The notes: a model not told the origin generated them from the letters alone. Positions 12,480 through 24,514 are shown, numbered from the stretch's first letter. The stretch is DNA of 64,000 nt from Whitmania pigra (GCA_021613335.1 JAJTWR010000245.1:1432501-1496500), one strand, 5' to 3'. Program-made: numbers and translations.

Positions 12480-13490
12480 ACTAATTACATGATTCCATTA
12501 AACTGGAAATAACAAAATTAATATATGCATGATCTGTGTTTCTTGAATTATTGTCGATGCAACGGCTGAGACGGACATGTTTATTATATTATATAGATAT
12601 ATTTTATCCTAAAGGCTTTTTGGCATTTAACATATTGTCGACTAGGGAATATTCTTCTGGGGAGGGTCGATACTTTATTTTGTGATAACGGCAGAGTGGT
12701 CCTGGTTAAATTTAGCTATACATTAAACAAATTAAATGATTTTTAGTTTATGAATTTGTATTCATTTTCAAAATTTAATAAATAAATTTCTTTTCAGCAA
12801 AATTAGTTTGAAATAGATGTAAACTTTGAATGAATCATATTGCGTCTTTCTGTTCAAGCACATGCCACATGATATTCCATAAATCAACAGTTTGAATGAT
12901 CAAGTAAACGTGGCCTTAAATTAACGACATTTGCTAAAACACAAAGGAAAATGTTTTTTAACTTAATTAATTGTTAATTTCATATCAGAGAATACTGTTA
13001 TCGTTAAGCCATTCCACCGATTAAATAACGATTAGACAACCATTTAATCAATTTATACTAGAAAGAACTGACTTTTAAATATTATTTTGCTTTTTAATTA
13101 AACATATTTAGATGAATAAACATTAAGATACATAAAAAGATAACTGATATTAAAGTTTTCAGTTTAAAACATAAAATGAATAAAACAGCTTGCGGCCATC
13201 AAGCACTGATGCGTGAACTATTTGATTTTGGCGAAAAGTAATAAAACTTTCAAGGCTGAGTTAGTTTGCGATACAATTTGAATAAAAAAAATTGAGTTAT
13301 AATATTACATTTGTATTGAGAATTAATTGCTATTATTTCTATAAACATTTCTGCTTAAAATATGAGTTCATAAAATCATAAAACATTTAGAAATTTAAAA
13401 AAAACCTTTATACAATAAAGGTCATTATTTCATTATCCTCGCTATGTTTCTCTAAAATGTGTTGTCCAACGAAATCCTATTTCTTATAGA
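12480..13490. other. intergenic DNA with duplicon remnants
   Basis: AT-rich. About 12,840-12,920 resembles flanking segments near 45.98 and 48.43 kb. About 13,225-13,280 is a short piece of the interspersed repeat with the CTTTCACGGCTGAGTAAAT-like core. No gene seen. Confidence 0.45.
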
Positions 13491-13795
13491 CAGCCCCGAC
13501 AAAACAGCCCGTCATTATAACCCTGTGACAAAATAGCCCAAGACAAAAATGTCCCGTCAAAACAGCCCCATCAATGTAATTTAAAAAATTTAGTGAGTTG
13601 AATACATTAACCGATAACTGGTTCCAAATTTTATTCGAAGTCAGTAGTTTGAATGCTTTTATGACCGTTTTGAGTTTAATTGATATTAGGGAATTTTATT
13701 AAGTGGAAGATTTATCGTATAAAATATTATTAAGATTCCGGCTACTTCCTCTCTTTACATGAATTTTTCAAGTTGGTATTTAATACAAATTATCG
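13491..13795. mobile_element. partial copy of the foldback element
   Basis: It starts with the CAGCCCCGACAAAACAGCCC-type repeats of the 63-kb element, followed by the same interior (CCGATAACTGGTTCCAAAT, then GGATTCCGGCTACTTCCTC-like sequence). The right inverted repeat is missing, and there is an internal segment that the 63-kb copy lacks. Confidence 0.8.
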
Positions 13796-13799
13796 ATTG

Positions 13800-14760
13800 A
13801 CAATCAACGTGTGCAATCTGCACAAAGAGAATTTACCAGGCGAATTAATAATGACGTTTTTGAGCCTGCGTTTTAAAGAAGATAAGTTCGATTGGAAACA
13901 TATTGTGGCTGGGATTTTTGAATACACGGATATAGTTCACCACTTTTACTACTGTTGACATCACCTCTTTCAATCCATTTGGAAGAGTCTTTGATGCAAG
14001 GGCATATCGTTGGAGCATGCAATGAGTGACAGTCACATGAGGTTCTTCTGCTCCGACACTTTCCTGTACTTTATCATAAACTCTGCTCCATACTCGTTAC
14101 ATGTGCATAAATATTATTCTTAGATTGTTTACAAGTTTATAAGTTAGTTTAAAAATAATTTTGAAAATTTTTTATGTTGATTTTTGGAAAGTACTCCCCT
14201 ACTCCCCAGGACTCCTTTCACGGCTCCCAGGTTGGGAACTCCTGTTCTAGTTGTTATTATTCTTCTTCTTATTATTACAATTAAAAATAGCTTTATTATT
14301 ATTATTAGTAGTAGTATTAATAATAGCTTTATTATTATTACTAGAATTATTGTCATTATTATGATTGGTGATGTTGCTCGCAAAATACATTTGAATACAA
14401 TATGACAAAAATTAAGCAGATCTTTAAAGTAGAAATTCGACGTTTTACTTTTTACCGCCAGGGTTTAAATAATGTTAAGTTTCAAGTATTAACTTAATAC
14501 TATTAAGTAAATAATATTTTCTTGAAGTAACTCATATTGTCATGCTAAATCCAAGTTGCTGGCCGGAACGACTTTTAGGGATAAACAATTCCAAGGACAT
14601 AGAAATAGATACAATATTATCGCCATTTTACTTTGCAGATCTATTTCAGATTTCGCACATTTTAATAAAATCAAAGAAATACATAAATTTAGTTTTTAAT
14701 TTCAATGTTTATTAAATTTACTTCAGCAAACAAAAAGTGTTGCATTGCTAAAATAGCACT
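13800..14760. other. 5' duplicon flank, no gene seen
   Basis: About 13,840-13,935 and 14,385-14,480 are repeated near 18,845-18,935 and 18,925-19,020, ahead of copies B and D respectively. The rest is AT-rich, with short TTA microsatellites around 14,265-14,350. Confidence 0.5.
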
Positions 14761-14788
14761 GAATCTTCAACTTTCATCAAGTTCAGCA

Positions 14789-15136
14789 TCAGCCAGTGTG
14801 TGCTGTCAGAGTTAATGTTTTTAGTGTGTTTATTAATTAAATATTAATAATTAAATATTTGATAAATAACTATTAATAAAGTTAAGTAATTGTTAATACA
14901 CTAGTAGCAAATGTTTACATTATTACAGGTATAGATAAATAAAACGCCTGGTAATTTTTAACTAACCGCATCTGCTCATACTATTGCATTTCTGATAAGT
15001 TCCGCACTCATAGTCCTATGATAAATATAGTTATGGTTATAGTTTACTCGTATTTTGCCATTAAATTTAAAAAAAAAGTTAATAAATTCAGTTGTTAAAC
15101 CACTCACGAAATCGCATGCTTCAGCATACTCAACAC
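14789..15136 (-). pseudogene. secreted 4-Cys peptide copy lacking exon 1 (B)
   Basis: Exon 2 is 15136-15108 (peptide VEYAEACDF), exon 3 is 15015-14967 (peptide DYECGTYQKCNSMSRC then G) and exon 4 is 14802-14789 (residues then HTG, stop TGA). All splice sites and phases match the family. No exon 1 or ATG lies between 15137 and the next copy's 3' UTR, because the homology breaks at about 15,240 where the C duplicon begins. The exons are undamaged, so B may be a cassette spliced from exon 1 of copy C at 16.2 kb, or simply a truncated pseudogene. Confidence 0.75.
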
Positions 15137-15543
15137 CTAAATGTTACATAAAATAAAATTAAGTAGTTCACAAATTAAGCATTATAACGCATTAAACATT
15201 TGTTTAGAGATTACAATTTATGAAAATGAACATATATTTCCGTTTCAAGTATTAAGTAACTAATATTTTCTAAAAGTAACTCATGTTGTCATGCTACATC
15301 CATGTAGCTGGCCGGAACGACTTTTTGGATAAACAATTCCAAGGACATAGAAATAGATACAAAATTATCGACATTTTACTTTGCAGATCTATTTCAAATT
15401 TCGTGCATTTTAATAAAACCTAAAAAATATATGAATTTAGATTTTCATTTCAATGTTTATTAAATTTACTTCAGCAAAATGTTCGAAAAAAAATGTTGCA
15501 TTGCTAAGATGCGCTGAATCTTCAACTTTCTTCAAGTTCAGCA

Positions 15544-16207
15544 TCAGCCAGTGTATACTGCCAGAGTTAATGTTTTTAGTGTGTTTATTAATTAAATATG
15601 AAAATTTAAATATTTGATAAATAGTTATTAATAAAGTTGAGTAATTGTTAATATACTACTAAAAAATGTTTACATTATTATAGGTATAGATAAATAAAAC
15701 GCATGGTAATTTTTAACTTACCGCCTCTATCCATACTATCTTTTAGCACGCATTTCTGATAAATATTTGATAAATAGTTATTATTAAAGTTAAATAATTG
15801 TTAATATACTAGTAGTAAATGTTTACATTATTATAGGTATAGATTAATAAAGCGCATGGTAATTTTTAACTAACCGCATCTGCCCATATTGCATTGCTGA
15901 AAAGCTCCGCATTCATAGCTCTGTGATAAATATAATTCTGGTTTTACTCGTATTTTGCCATTAAATTTAAAAAAAGTTAAGAAATTCAGTTGTTAAACCA
16001 CTCACGAATTCGCATGCCTGAGCACACTCAACACCTAAATGTTACATTGAATAAAATTAAGTAGTTCCCAAATTAAGCATTTAACATTTGTTTAGAGATT
16101 AATTTTATAAAAATTAACATGAATTTAACAGACAATAACAAACAAATTAACCAACCGACTAAACAGACATACACGATAACAAGCAGGAAGAAATAAAGGC
16201 TTCTCAT
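15544..16207 (-). CDS. secreted 4-Cys peptide, 46 aa (C)
   Basis: Exon 1 is 16207-16156 (leader MRSLYFFLLVIVYVCLV), exon 2 16034-16006 (VECAQACEF), exon 3 15920-15875 (SYECGAFQQCNMGRC plus G) and exon 4 15557-15544 (ends YTG, stop TGA). Total coding length is 141 nt and in frame. Cysteine spacing is C-x5-C-x5-C-x4-C. An additional cysteine replaces the usual Tyr before the expected leader cleavage area in exon 2. The final Gly suggests C-terminal amidation. Intron 3 holds a degenerate second exon 3. Function is unknown; it is a small secreted peptide. Confidence 0.85.
15722..15760 (-). pseudogene. degenerate extra exon 3 in intron 3 of copy C
   Basis: Reads like the 3' part of exon 3 (peptide piece YQKC, later DRG) followed by a GTAAGT donor, but the last cysteine codon is GGC and the 5' part is missing. 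Its flanks repeat the flanks of the real exon 3, so it arose by a local duplication within the intron. Confidence 0.7.
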
Positions 16208-16244
16208 CTTTCCAGATATCTGAAAGTCTTAATGCAACTCCACA

Positions 16245-16252
16245 ATTTATAG
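16245..16252 (-). promoter_or_regulatory. TATA-like box of copy C
   Basis: CTATAAAT on the minus strand about 40 nt before the ATG. The position is conserved in the paralogues. Confidence 0.6.
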
Positions 16253-16867
16253 AAAACTAAACCGTGATACCATTAAACTGGAAATAAATAAATTAGTATA
16301 CGCACTATCAGTTATTCTTGATGTATTGTCGTATGAAGATAGGGGTTGAGAATTTTTCTAAAAGATATTTTTTAACCTAACAAATACTTTTTTTGAACGG
16401 GTTATTTTGGCTTTTATGAATTATTCAGAATGTCACCATATTAATATTTTAAAGACAAAAATCAGCATAAGGAAGCAAAAATTATTAAAGCCAAATGTTA
16501 ATTTGTGTTGGATTTTTTTTTATATTTTAAAATAATGTTTTAAAATTTATTTTTACCTCAATATGCTCGTTTACCAAATTGAATTTCCTATGCTGTTCAG
16601 GCGTTGTAGGCCGATCGATTACAATTAAATTTATATTTAAAATTGTCTAAACTTTACTACAATTTAGTTTGAAGCAACAGTTACAGCATGACCTGTAAAT
16701 AATAACATTTGCCATAAAGATCGTATTTTAATTGTTAATGAATTAATAGTTAATAACAATTATAACAACAGCTAAACGTAATTAATAAAAAATTACTGTT
16801 ATTTTAATTTTATTATTATTTATAATAATGATATTTAATTTTAATAATAATAATAATTATTATTATA

Positions 16868-17020
16868 ATGGCAAGTATGCAATGGGGCATAAATAATTGA
16901 CATCAGTCAACAAGGTAATAAAACTTTCACGGCTGAGTAAATTTTAAGACGCAATTTCAAGTGAAATTTATAAATAAATTTAAAATATTAAGTAAATTAC
17001 TATTTGATAATATGTTATGT
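16868..17020 (+). repeat. interspersed repeat with TAA core, 3' segment
   Basis: Shares ATGCAATGG...CATAAATAATTGAC and CAATAAAACTTTCACGGCTG-type blocks with copies near 17.47, 20.97, 25.08, 27.80, 31.21, 35.41-35.59 (inverted) and 42.03 kb. A TAA/TTA-rich core lies upstream. Confidence 0.8.
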
Positions 17021-17199
17021 AAAATATTATGCTTTAGATGTTCATTAAATCACTTCTGAGTTTTAGCATAAGGAAGATGCTTTAAGAATATGTAAAGACC
17101 AGCGAATGACATCGCAAATTTAAATGATTTCATTGTGAAGTTACAACTTTCACCCTTATTCGGACAATAGAATAATAATAATAATAATAACAAAAATAT

Positions 17200-17870
17200 A
17201 TTTTAACTCTGCTTACAAATTAACTGATTTAGTCTTATTCAGTAAGATAAATGGAAAGATATTCAAATTAAATTTGTGTTTTTGTTATTGTTGTTTAGCT
17301 TGAAGAGATGCCACTAATATCAATGGAAAACATAAACTAATATTAACTAATTAACACATGACCTTTCTATTTTAATTTTTAATGAATTAACAGCTAATAA
17401 TAATAATAATAACAGCTTAATAATAAATTAATATTATTTTTAATTTATTGTTATTTTTATTATACTGGCAAGAATGCAATGGAACATAAATAATTGACGT
17501 TGGTCAATAAGGCAATAAAACTTTCACTACTAAGCACATTTTGAGAAGCAGTTTCAAGTGAAAATCGTAAATAAGTTTAAAATATTAATTAAATTCCCAT
17601 TTGATAATATTGAAATAACCCCGGAGTCTGCAAATTAGCAAGTTAACTAATAAGTTTATTAGAGCAAGTAATGGTGGCGGCCTTGTTGAAGGAAACCTCA
17701 GTTCCCTCTTCCATAACAACTGCTTCTTTATTCTTTGTGAATGCTTGGAAGTTTCCAAATTTTCAACGAATTCATCCCTGAAGCTTTTCATAAGTTAAAG
17801 AATTTGAATAACAAAAATTAAGTGTTTAAAGATTGAGGTACTTAAGGATGCAACTGGATATTTGGGCTTC
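17200..17870 (+). repeat. interspersed repeat, extended copy
   Basis: Contains the 5' block (AACTCTGCTTACAAATTA), a short TAA core, the 3' block from about 17,467, and an extra module from 17,620 (CCGGAGTCTGCAAATTAGC onward, with GGCGGCCTTGTTGAAGG) also found at 25.24, 31.37 and 42.18 kb. The minus-strand 68-codon frame inside is broken or different in the other copies, so it is not called a gene. Confidence 0.8.
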
Positions 17871-17899
17871 TGAGTTGCCACCTAATTTAACCGCATTAA

Positions 17900-18920
17900 A
17901 ATATTGAAATAACCTGGGGTCCGGGAACTAGTAAGTTTTAGAGTAAGTTTATTAAGCAAGTATTCAGTTAACGGAACTGAATAATCGAAGGTAAGAGTTT
18001 AAGGAATTGAGTTGTTTGGATTCTCGCTGAATGTCAGGTGAATATCGAGAACGCTTTTCTGTAGAAATATTAGATACCACGTGCCCGACAAAGATACCAA
18101 ATATAATGAAATTTAGATTTAATTATTTTAGCAATATAAACTTAATTAATTTTCAAGTTTACAACAATATTGTTCCTTTTTCACAAGGTTTGGATAAATT
18201 TCCATATATGTCGATTTAGTCAATTCACAGAAAGCCATGTGCCAAAGTGCCATCACAGGAATTATTACTTTTAGGCGAAGCAGTCAAAACATCTTCGTAG
18301 CAGTTCCAAAGAATTGAGAATTGAATTGAGGTGGTTTTTGACGGCAAACAAAATAACGATCATCAATCAAATTTATATTAAAGTTAATATCCTAGTTTAA
18401 TGGCTATAAAATAATATTGAATGATTATTGACCAAATATAATGATAATAAATGCTTTTCTGTTCAAAAGAAATCACCGGATAATCTGAAGAATAGGCGAT
18501 AAACTTTCCGGCAAAGAATATACCTGCGATGAATTGTCCGGATCCTAATTTAAAATACGAACTATAGCTGTGCTTTCAATATTTTGAGATGCTATTAAAA
18601 TTTTAATGACAAGAATTGAACGAAGTTTAATAAATTAGCGCTTTATTGACAAAATATAAATGTTTTTCCTTTATTGACCAGAACAAGACATAAACAATAT
18701 AAAAAAAAAGAAATATGCCCGGTTAAGAGTTCATCCTAAGGGATAGGTATTCCGCTATCTGGACAACCCATACCACATTTGTTATGGTCTGTTATTTGGG
18801 AACGGAGAATGAACATGAAAGAGATGTCAGCGAAACGATGGTGAATTAATAATGAAGTGTTTGAGCCTGCGTTTATAAAAAGATAGGTTTTCATTGAAAA
18901 AATATTGTTAATGGAATTTT
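17900..18920. other. intergenic DNA, no gene supported
   Basis: AT-rich. The open frames at 18,031-18,219 and 18,736-18,951 have no features I can link to a protein, and the latter overlaps sequence shared with 13.84 kb. Three ccgg-containing short motifs occur near 18,475-18,545, without clear meaning. Confidence 0.4.
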
Positions 18921-19322
18921 TGAATACATTTGAATACAATATGACAAACATTAAGCAGGTCTTTCAAGTAGAAATTCGACATTGTTTTGCTTTTTACCGC
19001 CAGGGTTTAAATATCGTTCCGTTTCAAGTATTAAGTAACTAATATTTTCTAAAAGTAACTCATGTTGTCATGCTACATCCATGTAGCTGGCCGGAACGAC
19101 TTTTTGGATAAACAATTCCAAGGACATAGAAATAGATACAAAATTATCGACATTTTACTTTGCAGATCTATTTCAAATTTCGTGCATTTTAATAAAACCT
19201 AAAAAATATATAAATTTAGATTTTCATTTCAATGTTTATTAAATTTACTTCAGCAAAATGTTCGAAAAAAAATGTTGCATTGCTAAGATGCGCTGAATCT
19301 TCAACTTTCTTCAAGTTCAGCA

Positions 19323-19986
19323 TCAGCCAGTGTATACTGCCAGAGTTAATGTTTTTAGTGTGTTTATTAATTAAATATGAAAATTTAAATATTTGATAAA
19401 TAGTTATTAATAAAGTTGAGTAATTGTTAATATACTACTAAAAAATGTTTACATTATTATAGGTATAGATAAATAAAACGCATGGTAATTTTTAACTTAC
19501 CGCCTCTATCCATACTATCTTTTAGCACGCATTTCTGATAAATATTTGATAAATAGTTATTATTAAAGTTAAATAATTGTTAATATACTAGTAGTAAATG
19601 TTTACATTATTATAGGTATAGATTAATAAAGCGCATGGTAATTTTTAACTAACCGCATCTGCCCATATTGCATTGCTGAAAAGCTCCGCATTCATAGCTC
19701 TGTGATAAATATAATTCTGGTTTTACTCGTATTTTGCCATTAAATTTAAAAAAAGTTAAGAAATTCAGTTGTTAAACCACTCACGAATTCGCATGCCTGA
19801 GCACACTCAACACCTAAATGTTACATTGAATAAAATTAAGTAGTTCCCAAATTAAGCATTTAACATTTGTTTAGAGATTAATTTTATAAAAATTAACATG
19901 AATTTAACAGACAATAACAAACAAATTAACCAACCGACTAAACAGACATACACGATAACAAGCAGGAAGAAATAAAGGCTTCTCAT
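19323..19986 (-). CDS. secreted 4-Cys peptide, 46 aa (D)
   Basis: Exons are 19986-19935, 19813-19785, 19699-19654 and 19336-19323. Coding sequence, introns and the extra cysteine in exon 2 are as in copy C, and I saw no coding difference. Both copies keep a TATA-like box and all splice signals, so both could be expressed and give the same peptide. The pair could be a very young tandem duplication or an assembly duplication. Intron 3 again carries the degenerate exon-3 relic (19501-19539). Confidence 0.83.
19501..19539 (-). pseudogene. degenerate extra exon 3 in intron 3 of copy D
   Basis: Same relic as at 15722-15760, carried along by the segmental duplication. Confidence 0.68.
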
Positions 19987-20023
19987 CTTTCCAGATATCT
20001 GAAAGTCTTAATGCAACTCCACA

Positions 20024-20031
20024 ATTTATAG
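20024..20031 (-). promoter_or_regulatory. TATA-like box of copy D
   Basis: CTATAAAT, minus strand, same spacing to the ATG as in copy C. Confidence 0.6.
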
Positions 20032-20904
20032 AAAACTAAACCGTGATACCATTAAACTGGAAATAAATAAATTAGTATACGCACTATCAGTTATTCTTGA
20101 TGTATTGTCGTATGAAGATAGGGGTTGAGAATTTTTCTAAAAGATATTTTTTAACCTAACAAATACTTTTTTTGAACGGGTTATTTTGGCTTTTATGAAT
20201 TATTCAGAATGTCACCATATTAATATTTTAAAGACAAAAATCAGCATAAGGAAGCAAAAATTATTAAAGCCAAATGTTAATTTGTGTTGGATTTTTTTTT
20301 ATATTTTAAAATAATGTTTTAAAATTTATTTTTACCTCAATATGCTCGTTTACCAAATTGAATTTCCTATGCTGTTCAGGCGTTGTAGGCCGATCGATTA
20401 CAATTAAATTTATATTTAAAATTGTCTAAACTTTACTACAATTTAGTTTGAAGCAACAGTTACAGCATGACCTCAAATAATAACATTTGCCATAAAGATC
20501 GACTTTATTTTTCGAGTTTGTTTTTTTTTTAGTTGTTGGTTCCATAAAAATGAATATTATTATTGTTCTGACCTTTCTGATCAATAAATGACTAAACAAT
20601 CCAATAATCAATTTAAATAATATAAAAAGAAATTGGTTGTTTTAATCATTTTTAAACATTTTATTTGTTTAAGTTTGTCCTTGAAATTATATGATAAAAA
20701 CAATTAAAATTAAAAAACTATTTTGTGGAGAATATTCTGTGATGCGTAAGCACTTGATGTTAAGTCAAAAGCAATAAAATTGTTACGACTGAGTAAGTTG
20801 TGAGATGCTGTATCAACAGTTACTCGATATTATTTAAAGAAAACCTGGACATAAAGTAATATTAACTAATTAATTCATGACATTTGTACTTTATTTGTTA
20901 ATGA

Positions 20905-21125
20905 ATTAATACCTAATAATAATAATAATAATAACATTTATTAATGGAATAATAATAAAGTGAATGGTAAGAATGCAGTTGAGCATAAATACTTGACGTT
21001 AGTCAACAAGGCAATAAAACTTTCACTGCTGAGTAAATTTTGAGACGCAATTTCAATTGAAAATTTTAAATAAATTTAAAATATTAATTAAATTACTATT
21101 TGATAATATTTTGTAAAATATTATA
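20905..21125 (+). repeat. interspersed repeat with TAA core
   Basis: Short TAA run, then the shared AATGCAGTTGAGCATAAATA-like block and the ACTTTCACTGCTGAGTAAAT-like block. Confidence 0.75.
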
Positions 21126-21884
21126 ATTTAAAAGTTTATCAAATATTTTTAAATACTAAGTGCATTTTTAACTTAAAATCACGAAAGTGAAAGTGGTTTG
21201 TAGTTTTTCGAAATCTTCGAAGATGAGCAGTCTTTTCTTTGTTTTGTGTCTTTAAAATTATTGCCAAGAAATCACATGTGATGCCCACCCAAACAACATT
21301 TCTAGGTTTCAGTTTAAAGAATATGCTTTATGAATATGTAAAGACCAACAGATGACATCGCAAATTTAAATGATTTTGTTGTGAAGGTTCAAATTTTATT
21401 CCTTTTCAGATATTCTATCAATAACTAATAAAAAAAGCGAAATAAATTTCTTTGATGCGAAACGTTTCATTGCTGTTTTTTGTTGCAGATGTTTTCAAAT
21501 TTATTTAATTTTAATACAAATTGAAGAAATAAATGAATTGACTAATCATCAATTAATTTGAGTTAAATACAAGTTCATAAGACACAAATTGGCGTGACCG
21601 TTACAAATATCACGTTTGTGGCTCCAGTAGATATTATAATGTCAAAAAAATTTTTAATTGGAAATCTCAAGTTGAAAGTATGAAGTGGAAAGCTTTGAGA
21701 AGGTTTAGAATTTTAAAATATACATAAACATTGCCCAAGGACAACTTTGAGATTTTCACAGACTGATAACGCTTGGATAAACTGTTCATGATATAAAATC
21801 ACATCAAATACATTCTAATCGTTTTTATTGCAGATTTTCTCAAATTTACATCATTTAAAAATAAATCAATGAAGTAATATAATT

Positions 21885-21993
21885 TAATTTCTCAATTTAA
21901 ATTTTATTGAGTTGATTTCATCATACAGAAGTGATGGGACGTTCTTGTATCACTGAATATTGAAACTTTGTCAAGTTTAACTTTAAAGTCTGT
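21885..21993 (-). pseudogene. degenerate orphan exon 4 / 3' UTR of the peptide family
   Basis: The conserved 3' UTR block (CAAACTTTGT-CAAGTT on plus, GTTCTTGTA-CACTGAATATT) is present, with an acceptor-like AACAACAG on the minus strand. The usual Gly-stop is lost and no exon 3 or 2 follows upstream; the sequence runs directly into the shared upstream module at 22.0 kb. Confidence 0.6.
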
Positions 21994-21999
21994 TGTTAT

Positions 22000-22290
22000 T
22001 CTTGTTGCTATATTTTTTTTATTTTTAATAATCGTCGTCTTCTTCTTATTATTATTGTTGTCATCATCACAATCACGACAATCAGGCTTAAAATTCTTAC
22101 TAAGCATACCTTGAAAGCAACTGTTGCATGAGATAATACATATGAGCTGTTTGAAAACTTTTCAAAACGCGAAGATGGACATATGTTACTTTTTATTTCT
22201 ATTACCAATTGCTAATTAATGTTTGATATATATATTCGTATTCGTATTTATATGCGTTGGTTTTTCTATGTTATTCGCATGTATTTGGTG
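22000..22290 (-). repeat. shared upstream module of the peptide genes
   Basis: The segment with GCTTAAA-TTCTTA-T-AGCATAC and the following CATATGTTACTTTTTxTTTCTATT-like part recurs at 24.52, 29.91, 37.24 (inverted) and 41.10 kb, usually 0.3-1 kb upstream of a subfamily 1 copy. It contains a variable TTATTATT/ATC microsatellite. Confidence 0.75.
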
Positions 22291-22487
22291 GAACTGAAAA
22301 ATAAATGGTATAACGTTAACGCTAATACAATTGCTTCTCGTTCTATTCTAAAAAGTATAAGATTAATATATCAAGATTTTAATAATTATTGTAATAATAA
22401 TAATAATAATAATGATAATAACAAAAAATATATTTGAACTCTGCTTACGGATTAGCTGAGTTAGTCTTACACAGCATGATAAATGTG

Positions 22488-22931
<444 letters not shown>

Positions 22932-23094
22932 CATATATTTTAACTCTGCTTACAAATTAGCTGATTGAGTCTTATTCAGTAAGATAAATGGAAAGATATT
23001 CAAATTAAATTTTTGTTTTTGTTATGGTTGTTTAGCTTTAAGAGATGCCATTAACATCAGTGGAAAGCATGAACTAATATTAACTAATTAACTC

Positions 23095-23360
23095 ATGGAA
23101 TGCTATCCCCGCTCATATTAGAACTGCCGCAACATATTTTTGTGCTCTTTGGTGCTCAACTAAAGACTTATTTTTTAAATCAACGCTATTCATAATCAAT
23201 TTAAACTACTTTTATTATAGTTTTTTTTAACTTTCTGCTGTTTTTATTCCATATTATTAATTTTGATTTTTTTGTTTTCTTTTACTTTATAATTTGAGTT
23301 TTATTTTATTGATTTCCTCTGACTGTTGTAGTGCCTTAACATCCTAGAATAAAAAAGGCA
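23095..23360 (+). mobile_element. 3' end of a CR1-like LINE
   Basis: It reads WNAIPAHIRTAATYF-like residues after the typical WN-LP pattern at the end of the reverse transcriptase ORF, then an AT-rich 3' end with CCTCTGACTGTTGTAGTGCC. The same end occurs in the fragments at 28.6, 39.7 and 42.9 kb. Confidence 0.7.
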
Positions 23361-23670
23361 CTTTGTATGAAGTGGAACTTTGTGATGGTTTATAATGTTA
23401 AAGTGTACATAACAATTTCCCAAGTGTAAATTCTAAGTTAACTTAGTCTTAACGTTGGGATAAACTGTACCTGGGAAATAAAATCAGATCAAATGTTATC
23501 TTATTTATCTAATTTATTGCAGATTTTCTCGAATTTATTTTATTTTAATGTAAACCGAAGAAATGAATGAATTTAGTTTAACAATTTAAATTTTATCGAG
23601 TTGATGTCAGCATAAAGACGTGATAGGACGTTCTTGTAGCACTGAATATTCAAACTTTGTCAAGTTCAGC

Positions 23671-24198
23671 TTAACCACTGGTCTGAACTGTTTTAGAAGT
23701 TATGTTATTGCAGTATTTATGAAATACATGTATAATTTAAATAAATGATAAACGTTACTAATAAGTTAATATTATGTCTTTACATAAACAATTAATAAAA
23801 TATATTTTGTTTGTATATCATCAGTTTGGGAAGTTTCACTAACCGCATTCACCATTTCTGCATGTTTTATAAACGCCGCAAGCCTGGGTCTGCGTCCAAG
23901 CATTGTTTGTGGTTAATCATATTGCTAGTTAATAAGTTTCAATGAACAAATATATTAAGAAATTTTGATTCACACTCACCTCGCTGCATGACTGAGAATA
24001 CGCCACACCTACATGTTAAAATAATTAAGTATGACGCATGTCAAGCATAACATGTTTTACAATTTTTTGATAATCAATTTTTTAAAATCGTATTTTATTG
24101 AAATTATCTTAATAATGGTAATGCAATAATGAACAAAAGAACTAACCCATTAAACAGACAATCATAATAGCAACGAGGAAGATATGTAGGCTTCTCAT
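23671..24198 (-). CDS. secreted 4-Cys peptide, 47 aa (E)
   Basis: Exon 1 is 24198-24147 (leader MRSLHIFLVAIMIVCLM), exon 2 24008-23980 (VAYSQSCSE), exon 3 23889-23844 (TQACGVYKTCRNGEC plus G) and exon 4 23687-23671 (ends QTSG, stop TAA). Coding length is 144 nt, in frame. A leader cleavage after A-Y-S would leave an N-terminal Gln, able to form pyroglutamate; the final Gly could give an amide. Cysteine spacing is C-x5-C-x5-C-x4-C. Introns are 138, 90 and 156 nt, all GT-AG. Function is unknown. Confidence 0.87.
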
Positions 24199-24235
24199 TT
24201 TTTCGGATTCACAAACGTCTCGCTGAAATTCAACA

Positions 24236-24243
24236 ATTTATAG
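24236..24243 (-). promoter_or_regulatory. TATA-like box of copy E
   Basis: CTATAAAT on the minus strand about 40 nt upstream of the ATG. Confidence 0.6.
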
Positions 24244-24514
24244 AAAACTTAACCGTGAAAAATGTAATGTAAAAATAATTAAAATGACATGCACATCATC
24301 GATGTTTGATTAATGGTCGTATGGCAAAGGCTGGGATGTACATTGGTAGTATATAATCTTGTTATTCATTAAGTGGAAACGATAAATAAATCAATAATAT
24401 TCTGAAACAGGTGTTTTGGCATTTATTATTAACAATTTCGTTAAGAATAGCACAAGAAAACGCCAAACAAGTAAATAATTAAAACATAATGTTTTAAAAT
24501 AGTGAATATTTATT

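Larger units (their letters stand above)
15240..16722. repeat. segmental duplication, left copy
   Basis: About 1,480 bp nearly identical to 19,019-20,501, at a constant offset of 3,779 bp. I saw only a few differences (for example near 15,431, 16,695 and 16,723). It contains the complete copy C. Confidence 0.93.
19019..20501. repeat. segmental duplication, right copy
   Basis: Nearly identical to 15,240-16,722. On the left, similarity at lower identity continues back to about 18,840. The sharp end at about 20,501 is followed by unrelated sequence. Confidence 0.93.

Noticed and set aside
17585..17791. 68-codon minus-strand frame with charged residues
   Set aside because: It lies in the interspersed repeat; the copies at 25.2, 31.4 and 42.2 kb are shortened or shifted, so no conserved protein is supported.
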